This document shows positions 12,197 to 26,200 of a stretch of DNA of 64,000 bases, in pieces (position 1 is the first letter of the stretch; every line of letters begins with the position of its first letter). The position numbers and the translations under genes are program-made. This DNA is from Tubiluchus corallicola (taxonomy: Eukaryota > Priapulida > Priapulimorpha > Priapulimorphida > Tubiluchidae): assembly GCA_030141605.1 (NCBI GenBank), contig JAQGDQ010000050.1, forward strand, positions 752,971 to 816,970, in the 5' to 3' direction. A model generated the notes under the pieces. The model was not told the origin of the DNA and did not search any database. It saw nothing but the letters and a program-made list of their open reading frames with translations.

Positions 12197-14491
12197 GTAA
12201 GTACAGTTACAACTCCTGCAGAAATCGTTTAACAGTTACTTAGTCAAGTTAGTTTAAAAAGCCTAACTGTCTCAACTCTATGGCGCAACCTGCCGGGCCA
12301 TAATCTTTTTATAATTGTCTTGCATTAAAATGTCTCCCAGGCTGGCCTTTTATAATTGCTCAGATTTAGCTGCATAACCCCAATCTAATTGCCCGGGTAA
12401 TACTTTAATTATTTTTTTATCTCACACCTGGCCTGGAATTTTATATAGTATCCGTACATTCATATACTTACCCAACACAGGCCTAACATATTTTTTTAAT
12501 TTAAAACGTAAAACGCAATAATTATTATAACATTGTCTTTTCGGCGACAATGCAGCCATGTTTTTCTATGAATATCTCTCGACCAGGGTTGCCGTTTTGT
12601 GTAATGCTGATTGTCATGTTGGGGGGCTAAAAAATATCATATTTTCTGCCAGATCAGCATTTTAATGGTAGGGTAGTGTTGCCACTTGTACCACAATTAT
12701 CATAACAAACGTTCATACTGTATGATAATCGATAATATATGACAATTTAGTAATGCGGAACAAAAAACTAAAAAACGAGGCGTGAAAATAAGTGCATTGA
12801 AAAAATTTAAAATATTACTGCTAACCAATAGGTGATAAACAAACTTTGATTTAAATTGATTTTAAATCTTGCACTATTCAGCTTTGAACATTCACAAAGC
12901 TTGAATTTTTTTTTTCTTTTAAAATTTCCTCCCTACTGGACATATTTTGAGCTCATGGGGTAAGACAGAAACAAATTTTTTGTGGCCAAGATCAGTTTTG
13001 GAAAAAAAAGCATGACGTGGCAACACTGTAAGCTGTATGCATGTTTTAAGTAACAACATACGTTTTTGTGAACTTGCCAGCTCATAATGCTTTTTTGTCA
13101 GTAGACAACCTAAAATATGTCACAAGCACTGCTTTCAATTGTTGATGGTACCATTTACTAAAATTATTGGACTAACAAAGACTTTTTTAATTTTTAGAAG
13201 GGACAAAAATTATATATCACTTGATTTGAGACAAATGTTTAAAGTAAGATAGACATAATGTTGATCAAGTTGACATTTGTCTTCATATACAACTTATACG
13301 GGATCACTAGCAAAAAACTATTGATCAGGAAAAGGGAATGCCTGCTTCGTGGTCAAAAAATCTAACATAGTAGATTATGTTAAATATGTGAAACATTGCT
13401 ATAGAAGAACTATGTCAGAATGAAGTAGTTGTGTCTAACATGGTTTCCTAAGCCGAACAAAATTTAGGCTTTTGGCATTTACAGACAGTGCAAGATACGT
13501 ATTATTGTATCACCTAGCAGTCAGAGAAAACTGTCTAACTCATGCATTAATTTAACAGGAGTGCAAATATTTGCTAAATAACTCACATGTAGAGTGCAGG
13601 TAGGAAAGTGATTTCGTATTTGCTACTGTTAGAGCACTTAATTGCCAAATCAATCTGTACTGATGTGCTTTCAGAATGAAATAAAAATAACTTGCTGATT
13701 TTACATTTTCATGAATACGTTTGGCAAATGCTGACCTTCCATGCATGGTCACCTCTAGTTTCCTGGTCATATAAATTCCACAGTCAGCATTCAATAATCA
13801 ATGAAAAGAGATCCTGAGAATGCTGCCCATGAAAGTAGTGACAGAGGTTTTATGTAGCAACAGGCCTTCAATCAGCAAGATTCAAACAGATATATCCACA
13901 GACCCTCACACGCTCACACACAAACTTCGTGAGCTTTTTTGGCAGTACGATATGATAGCAAGTAATGACACACACTGCAGTTCTATGCAAATCCTAGTTC
14001 ATATTTGAAATTAGGTTTCCATATAATTTTGTGGCAGTCAAATCTAACTGCTGTATAATGAATCTTGGATCTGCAATCCTATTAAAGTTTTACAAACAAA
14101 CTAAAACTATTTGTTTTAATCAGTGCATAACTATGTGTACTTTGTCTGCCATTGCTAGCCATGTGTGTACTAGCTGCTAGCATTGAGGAAGTACTAAACC
14201 AATTTTGAATTAATGCAGAATCAACTACACATCCTTAGTAATCAAAAAATAAAAAGTCTAAGTGAACATTTAAAAAGTAGAATTTATTGTTTTTACTATC
14301 AATGTGCTATTTAGCCACATAATATTTGCAAAGACAATTTTAATATTGTTCTTATTTCAGCTGAGCCGCTGGCCTTAACGGATATATGTCGTCGTGTAAT
14401 CCGAAAACACCTGGGTCGAGAAAATCTACATGAAATACAGAATCTTGAACTTCCAACGTCTTTGAGAAACTATCTGTTGTACCAGCAGTGA
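11497..14491 (+). CDS. SPSB1/4-like: SPRY domain-containing SOCS box protein (SPSB1/4, gustavus type), two coding exons
   Basis: Coding exons are 11497-12196 and 14361-14491 (831 nt, 276 aa; vertebrate SPSB1 is about 273 aa, from memory). A phase-1 GT-AG intron (donor gtaagt at 12197, acceptor cttatttcag) restores GLDPEPLALTD across the junction. The protein begins [10 protein letters not shown], then a SPRY domain (about residues 60-230) and a C-terminal SOCS box. The SPRY peptide-binding residues known from SPSB1/2/4 are present: R, P and A in [10 protein letters not shown] and L in VGYQSLVG, and VWG in AVWGHCE. Family members recruit Elongin B/C and Cullin-5/Rbx2 to ubiquitinate DINNN-type targets such as VASA, Par-4 or iNOS; this is family knowledge. 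The start is chosen because the family begins MGQKV and ACTATGG is a better initiation context than the ATG six bases upstream. The 5' end of the transcript is not located. Confidence 0.97.
12197..14360 (+). other. SPSB intron
   Basis: This 2164-bp phase-1 intron has a gtaagt donor and cttatttcag acceptor. It is AT-rich, and I see no coding sequence or recognised element in it. Confidence 0.9.
14361..14491 (+). other. SPSB final coding exon: SOCS box
   Basis: This exon encodes the 43 C-terminal residues. The Elongin-C BC box reads [10 protein letters not shown], which fits the A/P/S/T-L-x3-C-x3-A/I/L/V rule. The following Cullin-5 segment reads [11 protein letters not shown], where the usual consensus is LPLP. 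The stop codon is TGA at 14489-14491. Confidence 0.95.
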
Positions 14492-16300
14492 CATTTTCTG
14501 TTTTTTTTTTTGTTAAATTGTTTTAGGCCAATTTAAATCGTTTTTGCATGTAAACACAGTGTGCTCATATTACAGGTATTGTTTGGTGGTGGACCATGTG
14601 TACCAGAACCAGTGTCATCTGTAGAAAAAATGGTTCTTCTCTTTATTACAATATTGTCCAACTTGAAAATGTTCACAAAATATATAATACACTGTAATTA
14701 CGTGGTTTGGAAATAATTTGCATTCTCAAATAAATGAGTGCATGTAGTACAGAGGTTTTTATCAGCTTAGGAATGGAGTTTATATCTATTCAGATTTGAA
14801 GTTCTATTAACAGTGTTTTAATTTTTAACCTGTGTAAGTTGTCACATTTTTAATTTATGGGAGATGCTTTTTCATCATAATAGGAAAATTATCTGGCACC
14901 AGTTGAAATTGTTGTGCAAGCTGCAGCAGACAGAGATGTGGCAACACAATTTTGAAACACAAAGTGTGAATAGTAATGAATGTTATCATGAATTTAAAAT
15001 TTAATAGACCATTGGAGTACTTCATGTCTAAAGAATACGGTTCTGTCTTGGGGGTTTTTGTAACGAATAGATGATTGGGGGGTCTTCCAAACTTGTGTTC
15101 ACTTGTGTTTATCTGCAAAAATTTATTGTGCAATGTCTCAGTGTCATTTTATGTACATCAATATTATGAGATCTCATTTTTTCGTACCTATATTTTTCGT
15201 GTTCTGTACCAAATTTTACGTGCACAATTGTACATGTACCTGCATAATGCAATGAGGTAGGTATGAAGTGCAAGCATGAAGTGTAATAGTAATAGTTTAT
15301 TTGTTTTTATTTGGGATTGTACAATTTAGTACTTGTTTGTATGATTGGTTTTTAGACATAATGAATTTTTTTGTTACACTACTTAAGTATCAACACCTGG
15401 TGTTAGTTCTGTTAAAACTTTTTTGCATATGAAGCGGGTAAATTACATTCCTATAATACAAAATCGAAACTCCAGTGCAGTAATGCACTATCAGTGTAAA
15501 TTTTTGATGCAGTGTCTTGACTGTCTTGATATATTACAATACAATAGTGTAAGAAATTAAAGTCTGTGATTTTAAGAACTCTCTGGCTTGTTCCTCTTTT
15601 TCGTGAGCTTAAATTCACTTTGCTTATTTGACAAATTGTAACACTCTTCATTAAAATAAAATGCGCTGTACTAAAGAATTACTTCGCATTCCGAAGCTGT
15701 TTGTGTAACTGACTGAATTGTGAGCCAAACAATTATTTGCATTTTAGTGTGGTATTATTGATAGTTCTTTTAGTAGTTTATTTTATTTATATGGAAATCA
15801 TTCAGTAATTTAAGTAATTATATACCATTTATTGCATTTCATCTTTTACAAACCAAAACTGTGTCATGTAAGTGGTGTCTGTATATTGAAGATTTGTGTA
15901 CGTTTGTTTCTTACCTTCAAGTGTTTGTGTTTATTTAAAATGGGGTCATAAACTTTCATTACTTGGTGTCCAGTGCAATTAAGTTTTGAATAAGCTTGGA
16001 AATTTAGACTCACATTTTCAAAAGTTCATTAGTAATGATTTTGCAATAAACTTATATTTATGGTATGTGAAGTTTAGGAACGCCATCTGAATATGTAATC
16101 ACAAATTAATGCCAGTTTTTTTACTTTGGATACTAGCTTTGTTTTCATTTGAGATAACACTACACCACTCTGCAATTGACTAAGTTTTAATGATTGCGTA
16201 AATGACTTCCATTGCAAGCTTTACTGTTTCAGTTCTTAAAAAATCTGTTGGTTTTATGATCTATGTGTTGTGAAATAAATTTGTGAGATGTGTAAAAAAA
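14492..16300 (+). other. Probable SPSB 3' untranslated region
   Basis: AT-rich noncoding sequence follows the SPSB stop. Candidate polyadenylation signals AATAAA occur at 14729, 16045 and 16274. The last is followed by TG-rich sequence and a short A run, a plausible distal site. The true end cannot be fixed from sequence alone. Confidence 0.5.
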
Positions 16301-17069
16301 TCCTTTATTTGCACTTGGTAGTTTATGGTTTTAAGTACGTTTGTCTATGTTATATTTTCATGTAAAGTTATGTATAGTTAATCCTAAAGGCCAAAAAAGT
16401 TGTTGCTAGCACAGCACTTAACAGTCATACATACAGAAAGTTGAGTAAGCGTGATATTGGCAGGTACGGCGAGGCACCTGCAGAAGAACACAAATTAAGC
16501 ATTAAACGCGAGTGTTGCATGCAGTGCATGAAATTTGACTTGTACGATGCCATGTGTTCTGTAGATAAGAAAAAAATGCATGAAAACTTGCAGTATGTCT
16601 ACAGTTGCCTACTCATTTATTAAAGTATGTGTATTCGCTTTATTGTGATTCTTATATACAGGTGTGTATTTAACAGGAAAGCCAATAGGCCTATAGTCAA
16701 CTGTTTTTAGGTAGTATCTCTAGAGACTAAAGAAATTGTTATTTATCATTCAAGTGAAATGGAGGTTTATGTGACTATTTATATGCAGAAAAGCACTAGG
16801 ACTTAAATCTGACGTAAATTAACAGTGTCTTAACCAGATTTTGACAATAACTATGGACTTGTGCTGTGTGTACCAAGTGAAAGCAGTAACATGGGCATAA
16901 TATATTCAGCTGCCATTACAGCATAAGAAATTTTTTCCAGGCCTTGAAACATGATTAGAAACTTTAGTGTAATTGTAAGAATGTTACCAATCTTTCCTTT
17001 ACTGTCCGATTAAGTAAGACATGATAATCAACTATTTCAAAAAAACAGTGTAATTTTAGGCATCCTATG
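16301..17069. other. Convergent 3' ends of SPSB and ALG3
   Basis: This holds the probable ALG3 3' UTR (minus) and possibly the distal SPSB 3' end (plus). An open frame at 16441-16621 with cysteine-rich, coding-like composition is unidentified and treated as a finding only. Confidence 0.5.
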
Positions 17070-17259
17070 TCATGACTGCTTCTGTTTTTCCTCAACAGTG
17101 TGTAATACTCCACAGTTTGTGCATTTAACTTGTAGTTCTCTCGTTCCCCAGTAGAGGGCAACAATGATGACTGCATGGCACACGTGGAGAGAGATACTAC
17201 TCATAATAGTGGATGGAAAAGTATTCCAAGCTAATTCGATTACACCCAGTAGACATATC
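17070..17259 (-). other. ALG3 exon 9 (C terminus, stop)
   Basis: This exon encodes [36 protein letters not shown] and a hydrophilic tail ending KQKQS with TGA. The acceptor is ttttttacag. Possible minus-strand AATAAA signals (TTTATT on plus) lie at 16639-16644 and 16616-16621, giving a 3' UTR of roughly 450 nt. Confidence 0.96.
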
Positions 17260-20200
17260 CTGTAAAAAAGAAGAGAAAGGTAACACAAAAACATGATTTT
17301 TTGTATAGGGTCCAAATTAATAAAATTTGGACAACATATTTTCCAAAAACAGAGTTGGCTTAAAATTGCATGCACAAAAAGATGTGCTCACAATGTATAA
17401 CAATAACAGTACCTAACTAGTGTATCAGAACACAAGCTCTTAATCACGTGGGAAGTTTATTTCACATTATCTCAAATAATGGCCAGAAGTCAGCCCATAG
17501 TTAGTTTTGCTCATTTGACTGTGAAAGCATCTATACTGTATAAGCCAATAAGCTTCACAGACAGTATAGGAATACCAAGCAAGATTGGACTGCAATAACA
17601 AAAAACTAATGTTGGGAGATTTGAAACAAACCTAAGAAGCATTTGCAAAAATCAGCCCTGTGCCGTATACATGCGTGTTGTTAGTGTTATCAACTTTATC
17701 CCTTTTGCAAAGTTGCCCTTTTGTTTTCCACTTCTTTGTTTTTACTCTGCACTCATCTTTCTAGTTATAACCTTGTTGCTTTGCGAGTTATAATAAAGTT
17801 GTTAAATTTATTCTTGTCGTCTTGGTGTTTGAGACAGAGATTCTTTAACTAATGGCGCTGATACTCTACTTTCTTAAGGTCAAAAGTGCATGCAATTTTC
17901 GAACATGATATCATATTAACTAAGCTTGGTCAAATATTTAACCTTCATTTTTTCGCATAAGTAAGTCACATATTATGGAGTATACATAAGTGATAAATTT
18001 AATTTGATTGAATGTCTTTTCTATTAATCCAACACTGAAATTTTCTACAGTACTTTTGTCAGACCATGTATAACAGCTATATTGTCTAATACACTGTAAT
18101 ATTAGAATCTCTTTACAACTAAAGACATTCTAGTACACAATAGATACAGTCCACGTTTTTAATGCTATCTAGATCCCTTGAATGTATCATATGTACTTTT
18201 TTGCTATTTGAACCATTCAAGCCCATTGGTATTCTCAAGATTTTGCATTTGCTGAAATAGGATTAATTCCTAAATTCCAAACAATAGAACAAGCTTATAG
18301 GGGTGAATTTAAAAAGCCTCCATTTATTGTTAAATATCACCAGATGATTATAGTTTAACGGAAAGGGAGTTTGTTAAACTTCCACAAATGTGACAATAAC
18401 GAAATTAGAAAAAAATGTTGCGTTTCAGCACATCACTACCTACCATTTACAGACAGACTGGTTTATAGTTAGGCTTGAAAAAACAATTGGACGACACTCA
18501 GTTAGAGGCCCAGATATCAGCTAATCTATAAGTGTAATCTTTATGGTCTAACAGACTTCTTAATGAAGACTTCTTCAGGTGTAGATGATTCAGAAAAGAC
18601 AATATTTTTAAGTGCTTGTGGCAATATCAACTTGTTTTGAAGAAACACTTATGCATTAGCCATTTTAATGGTACTAGAGTCAGGCATCACCACAACTACT
18701 TTCATTGAAACCTTTCAGCAGGCATTATAGCCAGCATTAGAATACCTAAGACGTCCAAGTGCAAAAGACGTCCAAAACTACAACATTCTAAAGAATGCTA
18801 CCAATAAAGGCACCATTATGCAATTTATGTGGTTTAACAATCTAAAGATGCTAAAAGGACAACCTTCTAAACCTCTTCAATTCAATTTTTGCTGTAAATT
18901 ATATATGTGAAGTTGTTCTCTTACCTGGCAACAGTTGAAAGTCTTGTACTCCATAGCAAATATGGCAATGTGTGAAAATACCAAACATAGAATTGATAGT
19001 GCAATGACCTACTAAAAGCCATGCCTATTAAATTTGCAGTAAAAAGAGGTAGTACAATATCTGTTGATTCTAGTAAAGGAAACAAATATCTGCACAAGCA
19101 TAGCATTGTGAGTAATATGTACAGTAAGGCATACCAGAAAAGACAACAATAGTAAGAATACATTTTGTAAGTAAATTATGTAAGCTAACATGAGATAGTG
19201 CCGCTCATGTAACTGTCAAACCTGCAGTATAGCATCGTGCTCTAATACAGGAAAAACATACATTGTATGGTAATGGGATAACTATGTAAATTAAAGTTAT
19301 TTGCTATTCTGTTTCTCTTCTCTTTTCTTACTGAAGTCATATATAAAGTTTATTATAGGGTTCTCATCTCCATGTCATTTAGGCAATTAATAAAGATAAA
19401 TTGTTACAAGTATATCTGAAAAAGAAGGAAATATTTTTGCACTATTTTCAAATAAAACCTTTCTCTCATTTTGGTAAGCAGGACATGTCATCCCCCACTT
19501 AGTTCATCTCAGACATTTTACATATTCTTTCACGGGCAGGTATATATACTGACAACTGGAATTTATCGCCCACTTCAGCTTGTATAAGATTTGATACTGA
19601 CCTTGTCCATGCAGAATTACTCAGCTCGTATGTTTCCTCGCTATCTGACATATTCACGCCAAGATTGGTGTTCACTACCAGATATCAAGTAATATTATTC
19701 ACTTGTTAATAAAATTTTTGAGAAGGTTTTAATGCCTAAAGTCGACTAAACATCAACCGATTAAAACCTGAACTGTGTACGTGGCATTAACGAATTCATT
19801 CTGACTGCTCTACATTCGTTCCGCACCACTGCACACGGGAGCTCGAAATAAGCACGTGTTACAACTACGGCAGTCTACAGTAATCTTCTGTATATCCTAT
19901 ACAAGAGCTAGTCAATATACTTACATCTGTGAATTTTACTAAATAAAACAAAAACACGTACAAAAAAGATACCATTCGGACTTAGTATCCTTGTTGATGC
20001 TTGAAATTGCAACAATGTTTTCCAACCACCTAATCGCCTGAAAAATATACACAAAGTAACTTATTAGGCTTAAGTGAAAATAAAATTACAAATATATGTA
20101 GAGGATTATATCATTTGCAGGATGTGACACTTAGTTGTTCATTCAAGTGTGTTTTCAAAGTCCCTAACAATCACACTAGCTAAGCTGTCACAATTATACA

Positions 20201-23200
20201 TGCAATATTTACAGCATTATTCTCTACTAATCATCACCTTTTCTCCATAACAAACTCACTCCGGTTAATTAATTAGAAACAAGTAAAAACAATAGGACTG
20301 TTGCTTTCACTGTTGCAAAAAACAAGAGGACTATAAATAAACAATATATTTCTCCAGCCCGCTTGGTCTAATTAGTTATATAACAGACTTGTAGTCAGAG
20401 ATCGATAGAGCAAGCCTCGCAATGAATATGTTAGATCCCTTAAGCACTGAGCAATGCAACTTACTGATATGCATTGCTTTAACAATGCCTTGGTAGCTCT
20501 ATGAAGAAAAATGATATTTTAGTATGAAAGACTGAAATTTGAAAAACAAATTTTTTGACATGATCACCCCTCTGGCTACTGATAAGAGTGATTGCTCCCT
20601 ATAGACAGGAAAAAGTGCTGTAAACCTAGTTATTATGCGATTACATATACCACACAGACTAAAAGCTTGGATACAAGCGCAGAGTAAAAAGCTTGAGATT
20701 AATAAATCGTTGTTTTAATGAATTACTGATAATTATAGAATACTTACCGCACCCAATGACGAACAGCAAATAAGATTAACACAGTAAGATGAAGAAGCAA
20801 TAAAGACAACTGAAAGAAGCGATTTAAAAATAGCTCCTCTGAGATGCATCTCCAATTCACCGTCCATTCATAGAAAAATTGCCGACCAAAGTTGAATGAT
20901 CTTGCAATGTAAGCTAGTGGGTTTGCAAGCAGAAATGGCAAAGCTAACACCACCTATAATCAACACCAGAAATGACTTAACATTTTTGTAAAAACTAAAA
21001 CAAATGTCAACAATAAGTGCAGATTATGAAAATCTATCTTGCACTACCATTCATTTTGTTTGATATCTGTACTGCACTTGTTAGTATTAGATTTTTCAGT
21101 CCCACCAGGGAAAGAAATGCCCGTGTTATCCACATCAGTTTGCCTGTACAGTGATTCCCTTTTAGCTGCTACAGCAGCAGCAAGATTTTTTGTATTGCAT
21201 TTAATTGCATTTGAGAATGCTTCTGTGCTCAGTAGGCTATTATCACCTGAAATGACTATAACCGGAAACAAGTTATTCAGTTATCATATGGATTCAAGTC
21301 ATTTAAAGGAAAACCGGATGATTGTTTAGACTCAATCTCATTTTAATTTACTGTCCAAAATATACGTTTTCTTGCCTCTAAAAGTTAGTAATTGTTTCTT
21401 ATATTTTAATAATTTGCTTAGAAAGTTAATTAACGGCAGCCAAACACAGCTATGGCTTACGTCAGAAACTAACCACAGTTTGTGCAGTAACAGGCATCTT
21501 CCCTTGCGCATCAAGCACGTTTGCGTATGTGTTACTGTTTAAACGCGTGATGTCACGAAAATGGGCTCTATATCATATGACGTCAGAAACCAACACAGCA
21601 GCTCATGATCATGGATATCACGGTGCCGCCTTCTATTAGTCGGCGTGACAAGAAAGCGTCGGCGCCAATCTTAGTAGATTCACTGAGCCGCGCGTAGCCT
21701 TGAAAGTTTAAAGAAATTTGAGTATCCGAGGCAATTATTATTTAATGTAAGCTTTGATATAAAATGGCTGTTGTAGTTTTCAATATTTTAGAGCATACTT
21801 TATTCTGAAGTAATGTTTACACAATCGTCTGGTTTTCTTTTAACAACAGAACTAAAAGTCTGTAGCTTAAGCAGAATCAATAAAACAATACAAAACACAG
21901 TTTTCTGTGATCAATGAAAATATGAAAACATAGGCCCACCTTCAGTGTGCTACAGTAAAAACTAAGCTACTGATATCTGCATTTTGAACAAGGAATTTAC
22001 TTTAAAATACTGCATGAATCACTCCCAGAGATTTGAAGGATTAAATTACTGCCCGTTTGCAAATACTGCCTACTGAAAATGCCGACTATTTTAATTATCA
22101 ACAAATGTCAATTCAGCAAGACAAGGTTACCATCATTTCATTAACATGGACTAGAACTATCGACAAGAATTGTATTATGTTCTTGTCACTTTTAAACTGT
22201 ACAGAATTCATATTTGGCTCTATTAAAACAGAAGGTAGATACCGTGAAAGATTTTTTAGGTTCACTACAGTTACACATGTTTGTAGATGTGTTTGAAGTG
22301 GGATGATGGTATCTCCCGCTTTGCAATTTACAAACAGTAAATAAACATCATGCCAAAAGGTCCACATCTAAAACATAATGTATATAAAATTTGTGATTAT
22401 GGGAATGTGCAATATGCAATTGTAGGTACGACAGACAAAATTTCCATTCAATTAACTAATTTTAAACTATGACTTTTTTAATTAGTCCAGAAAACTGAGT
22501 TACCGTTTAATAACACTTGGTTGGTGTAAAATCACTTTTATGCCAAATGGCACAAAATTTTTAGCATATTATGCCAATTATGAACCACTATTAATAAATA
22601 TCACTAACCTGCATCATACCACAAACAGTTATGTGCAGGACAGCACCTAGAATTCCATGATTTGCCAATAAGAGAAGCAGCAACACCGGAGCAAAGAGGA
22701 GAATATTCATCTTAATAGAAACTGCTAAACTGAAACAAATATTATCAGTTTCTTAGGAACTCGGAAATAAAACTTAAAGTTGAAGTTTGCCATTCAGTAA
22801 CAACCCAGTGATGCAAGCACAAAATGATATATGACTAGCATTACTTCACCTAAATCTAACAGTTTTGGCACTTTAACTGATTTTACCAGTTTTGTTTACA
22901 AATGCTCTTAGACATAATGAGGAGTGGATAATGCAAGTCTTTGAAAATTCATACAAAATATATGTGCATCGTTGTCTAGCTATTTGCTGCAAGCACAAGG
23001 TATTTGGTAAATAAGAAAACAGCATGTAGTGTTTTCACAGATAACAAGTTAAAAGTTACTTGTCTGGCTTCTCCAAATTATACAGAATCTGAAATAAATT
23101 GGTATCATAATCAACAAACCTATACAAGATACATCCTGCTGTCCAGTGATTCCTGACAAACAGTAGTACAGCTAGATATAGCAACACCATAGCAACTGGG

Positions 23201-26200
23201 TCATTGAACAATCGCAATACGTAGATGGAATGTATGCGATATGATGCACAACACATGAAGAATAATGTGTATGGAGGCACCTGTCATAACAGTGTCAATT
23301 AAATACACCATATCATAATTCACAACAATTTTTCAAGTACTAGAACTGTGAAAAACAAACAACAAATACTGATGTTATTCATCATTATTGCCGGTTTACT
23401 GCAGGCATACCATAACCATGTGTTAACTTTAAAATTTTCCATCACCAATGCAAAAACGCTTATTGAAAATCACAAAGTGACAGCTTTTGTAATAAATGTT
23501 ACCCGGTTGGCACGAACAACATACACATTATAAGGCATATACACGTGTATCACTTTACATGAAGAGAGGAAAAGTTGCTTAAATCTGTAGATTCTTATTG
23601 CACATATAACACCAGCAATGTCAGAAATTTTGTATACAAATTTTGAAAAATAAAGGTGCTTTGATTTAATTTATGTCTAAGAATCAATAAAAATGTCTAT
23701 GTGATGCTTCAAAATATAGCCTCCTCTGTGGGAAAAGCCAAGCAAATGAATTCAGTTTCTGCATACAGGAAATAACAATTTTCACATGACATGACATACA
23801 AGACTTGAAAGACAGATGAGTCGAGTCAATGTGCTCAACAAAAATTTTGATTTTTCTTCCTTCTATGCATCAAAGTGAACCTCAACATTTGAGCCCCAAA
23901 ACACGCTACCCAAGCTGCCCATCTTAAGCTCTACCAACTCTTTGCAATAGCTATACGAACACGATGTGCTCTGGCACGAAATGCACATTTCATCAACCGA
24001 ACGAAAGGCGATTTTTCATGCTCGGTGCCATCGAACCGAAGCTTAACTGAATGATTGGCCGTGCTGCCAAATCAAATTCTAAATGAAATTTCAAATTAAA
24101 TTTGAATACTGGACGGAAACCGAACCAAATTTTTTACCGATATTGAACCATATTTTCTGCTAATTTCAATTGAAAAGAATTATAAACTCTATAATGTTTT
24201 ATCGTTTCAAATCAATGGTGATTGGAGAGTAGTGTACAATTGTTCTGATTACTAAATCTGTGCTGTATTTAATGGTTAATGATACGTAGCAAAGTATTAA
24301 ACTTGTATATCAGAAGCAGCCGTATTAAAATTATATTTCAGAAGCAGCCCAAACTGTTTGTATAATATTTTATATAATCAACAAAAACAGTATTTTTGCA
24401 AAACTATGATAGTATACTTGTTTAGTAGCTGGAGTTCTCATCGATTTATTTCATCACCGTAAAAGCAAATATAGCACCACCACCCTATTGCCCATTGACA
24501 CGGCTTGTGTACCTACGGTGCATCACATTCTTCGAGTTGTCATGCAGAAACAGAAATCAAAATGTCAGCTGTTATGCTGTGTTTACTGTTTACCATCAAC
24601 TTTTTCCGGATAAATTTTTAAAAAAATATTATAGGCAAATATTTAGTTAGTTTAATATAATTTTCATCGAGTGGGACATTTACCAAAAAAGTAAGTTCGT
24701 TATACCTAGCGCGCTCACATATCTAAATTTATTCCAAATTGGAATGACACTGTGAATTATTAATAACGAACTAACAACAAACCTTTTCAGATTTCCTATA
24801 AATTGCAATGACTACGACGAGTGTCAGCAAGTACAAACCCATAAATATGTACTGTGCTAGTCTAATGTTAACCCCACGATCAGTGATGTAATACAAAGCT
24901 CCAAATACGTAAACAAAACCAGCAGGGTATCTGAAATATAATAAAAAAAGTTAAGTAAGTTAATGAATTTAAATCAGTATCGTGCAAAATAATCTTAAAA
25001 AACCAAAAATAGTTAAATCTGCAACTGCTGAAATCTGACACCAAACTTGCTCAAAAGATAGGAAATGTAGAAAAGTTGGGTCACAATCTGGATTTGAACC
25101 AGGGAGTTTTCACCCACAAGGAAAGGCCATGGTCATTAAACTACCACGTTCTAGTGATCATAATAAGTCCTAATTCAAACCTTATTGTAATGAGCATTCC
25201 CAAGATTAGTAATCTTGTGCTAGAGTAATTAATTAATGATTCACTCAATGTCTAATAAACTGTTGTTTAATAAACTGGGCCTTGGCCATAGCAATAAGAT
25301 AGGAAAGGAATACAATAAACAAGCCTATTGGCTTTGCAATCATGTTGAATTAGTTTTCCCTAAGATGCCTGACATCTTCAGTCCAGCCCTAAATATATGT
25401 ATATGTTTAACTGCTAATACTTAAATTTTTAAAGCAACTATTCAATGCTACTTTTAAATCTGCAATACCCAACAAATTTTGATAAAAAATTCAATGTCTG
25501 AAGTAGCTGTTTCACAAGTGCTAGCAATTTACATAACAAGTATTGAGTACTCATTTTTAAGTACAGTAGACACTGCTTAAAACAGTCACTTTTGGATGGA
25601 AGTGTTTAGACCCAATTAACCAACTGAATCTATTAGACAATTTGCCTAGTATTTATTTACTTATTTATTTAAAATTTTTATTAAAAAAACCTCTATTTGC
25701 AGTATAAGTATAAATTTTACAAATTTTCTAATAAAATAAAGTGACTCTAAACACAGTATAAATTACAAATTAAAATTACAAAGATAGCAAACGTACAACC
25801 GCTAGTTTAATAACACGTATCATGGTACTCCTGACATTTGCTGTCTAATGTAACTAGTGTAACTAGTGTATAAGTACGAGTCATCACTTACCAGCTTAGT
25901 ATGCACTACAAAAGCCCAGAAGCTTAAAAATATTGGGTCTTTATGCTTATGTTTCTGCTGTAATTTTCAAAATTAACTCTATGCTCTTGGTTGCTCTATA
26001 ATACTTAAGCTTGTAAAGTCTCAAAGAATACTGACACATTACTGCCACTGCATCACAGCAGCAGGTGGCACAACAGCAACAATTAACTGATTAAACATTC
26101 TGTGAAAAGCAGCAAGAACTTCAAAAACAAACTGCTGGGCATGTGATTAAAAGTTTAGCTTCCATAAATTCTAAGACATCGAGGTTAATTGCAGCAAAGG

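Noticed and set aside
20340-20420. SINE-like A-box stretch GCTTGGTCTAATTAGTTATA
   Set aside because: There is no B-box at the right spacing, so similarity is probably coincidental.
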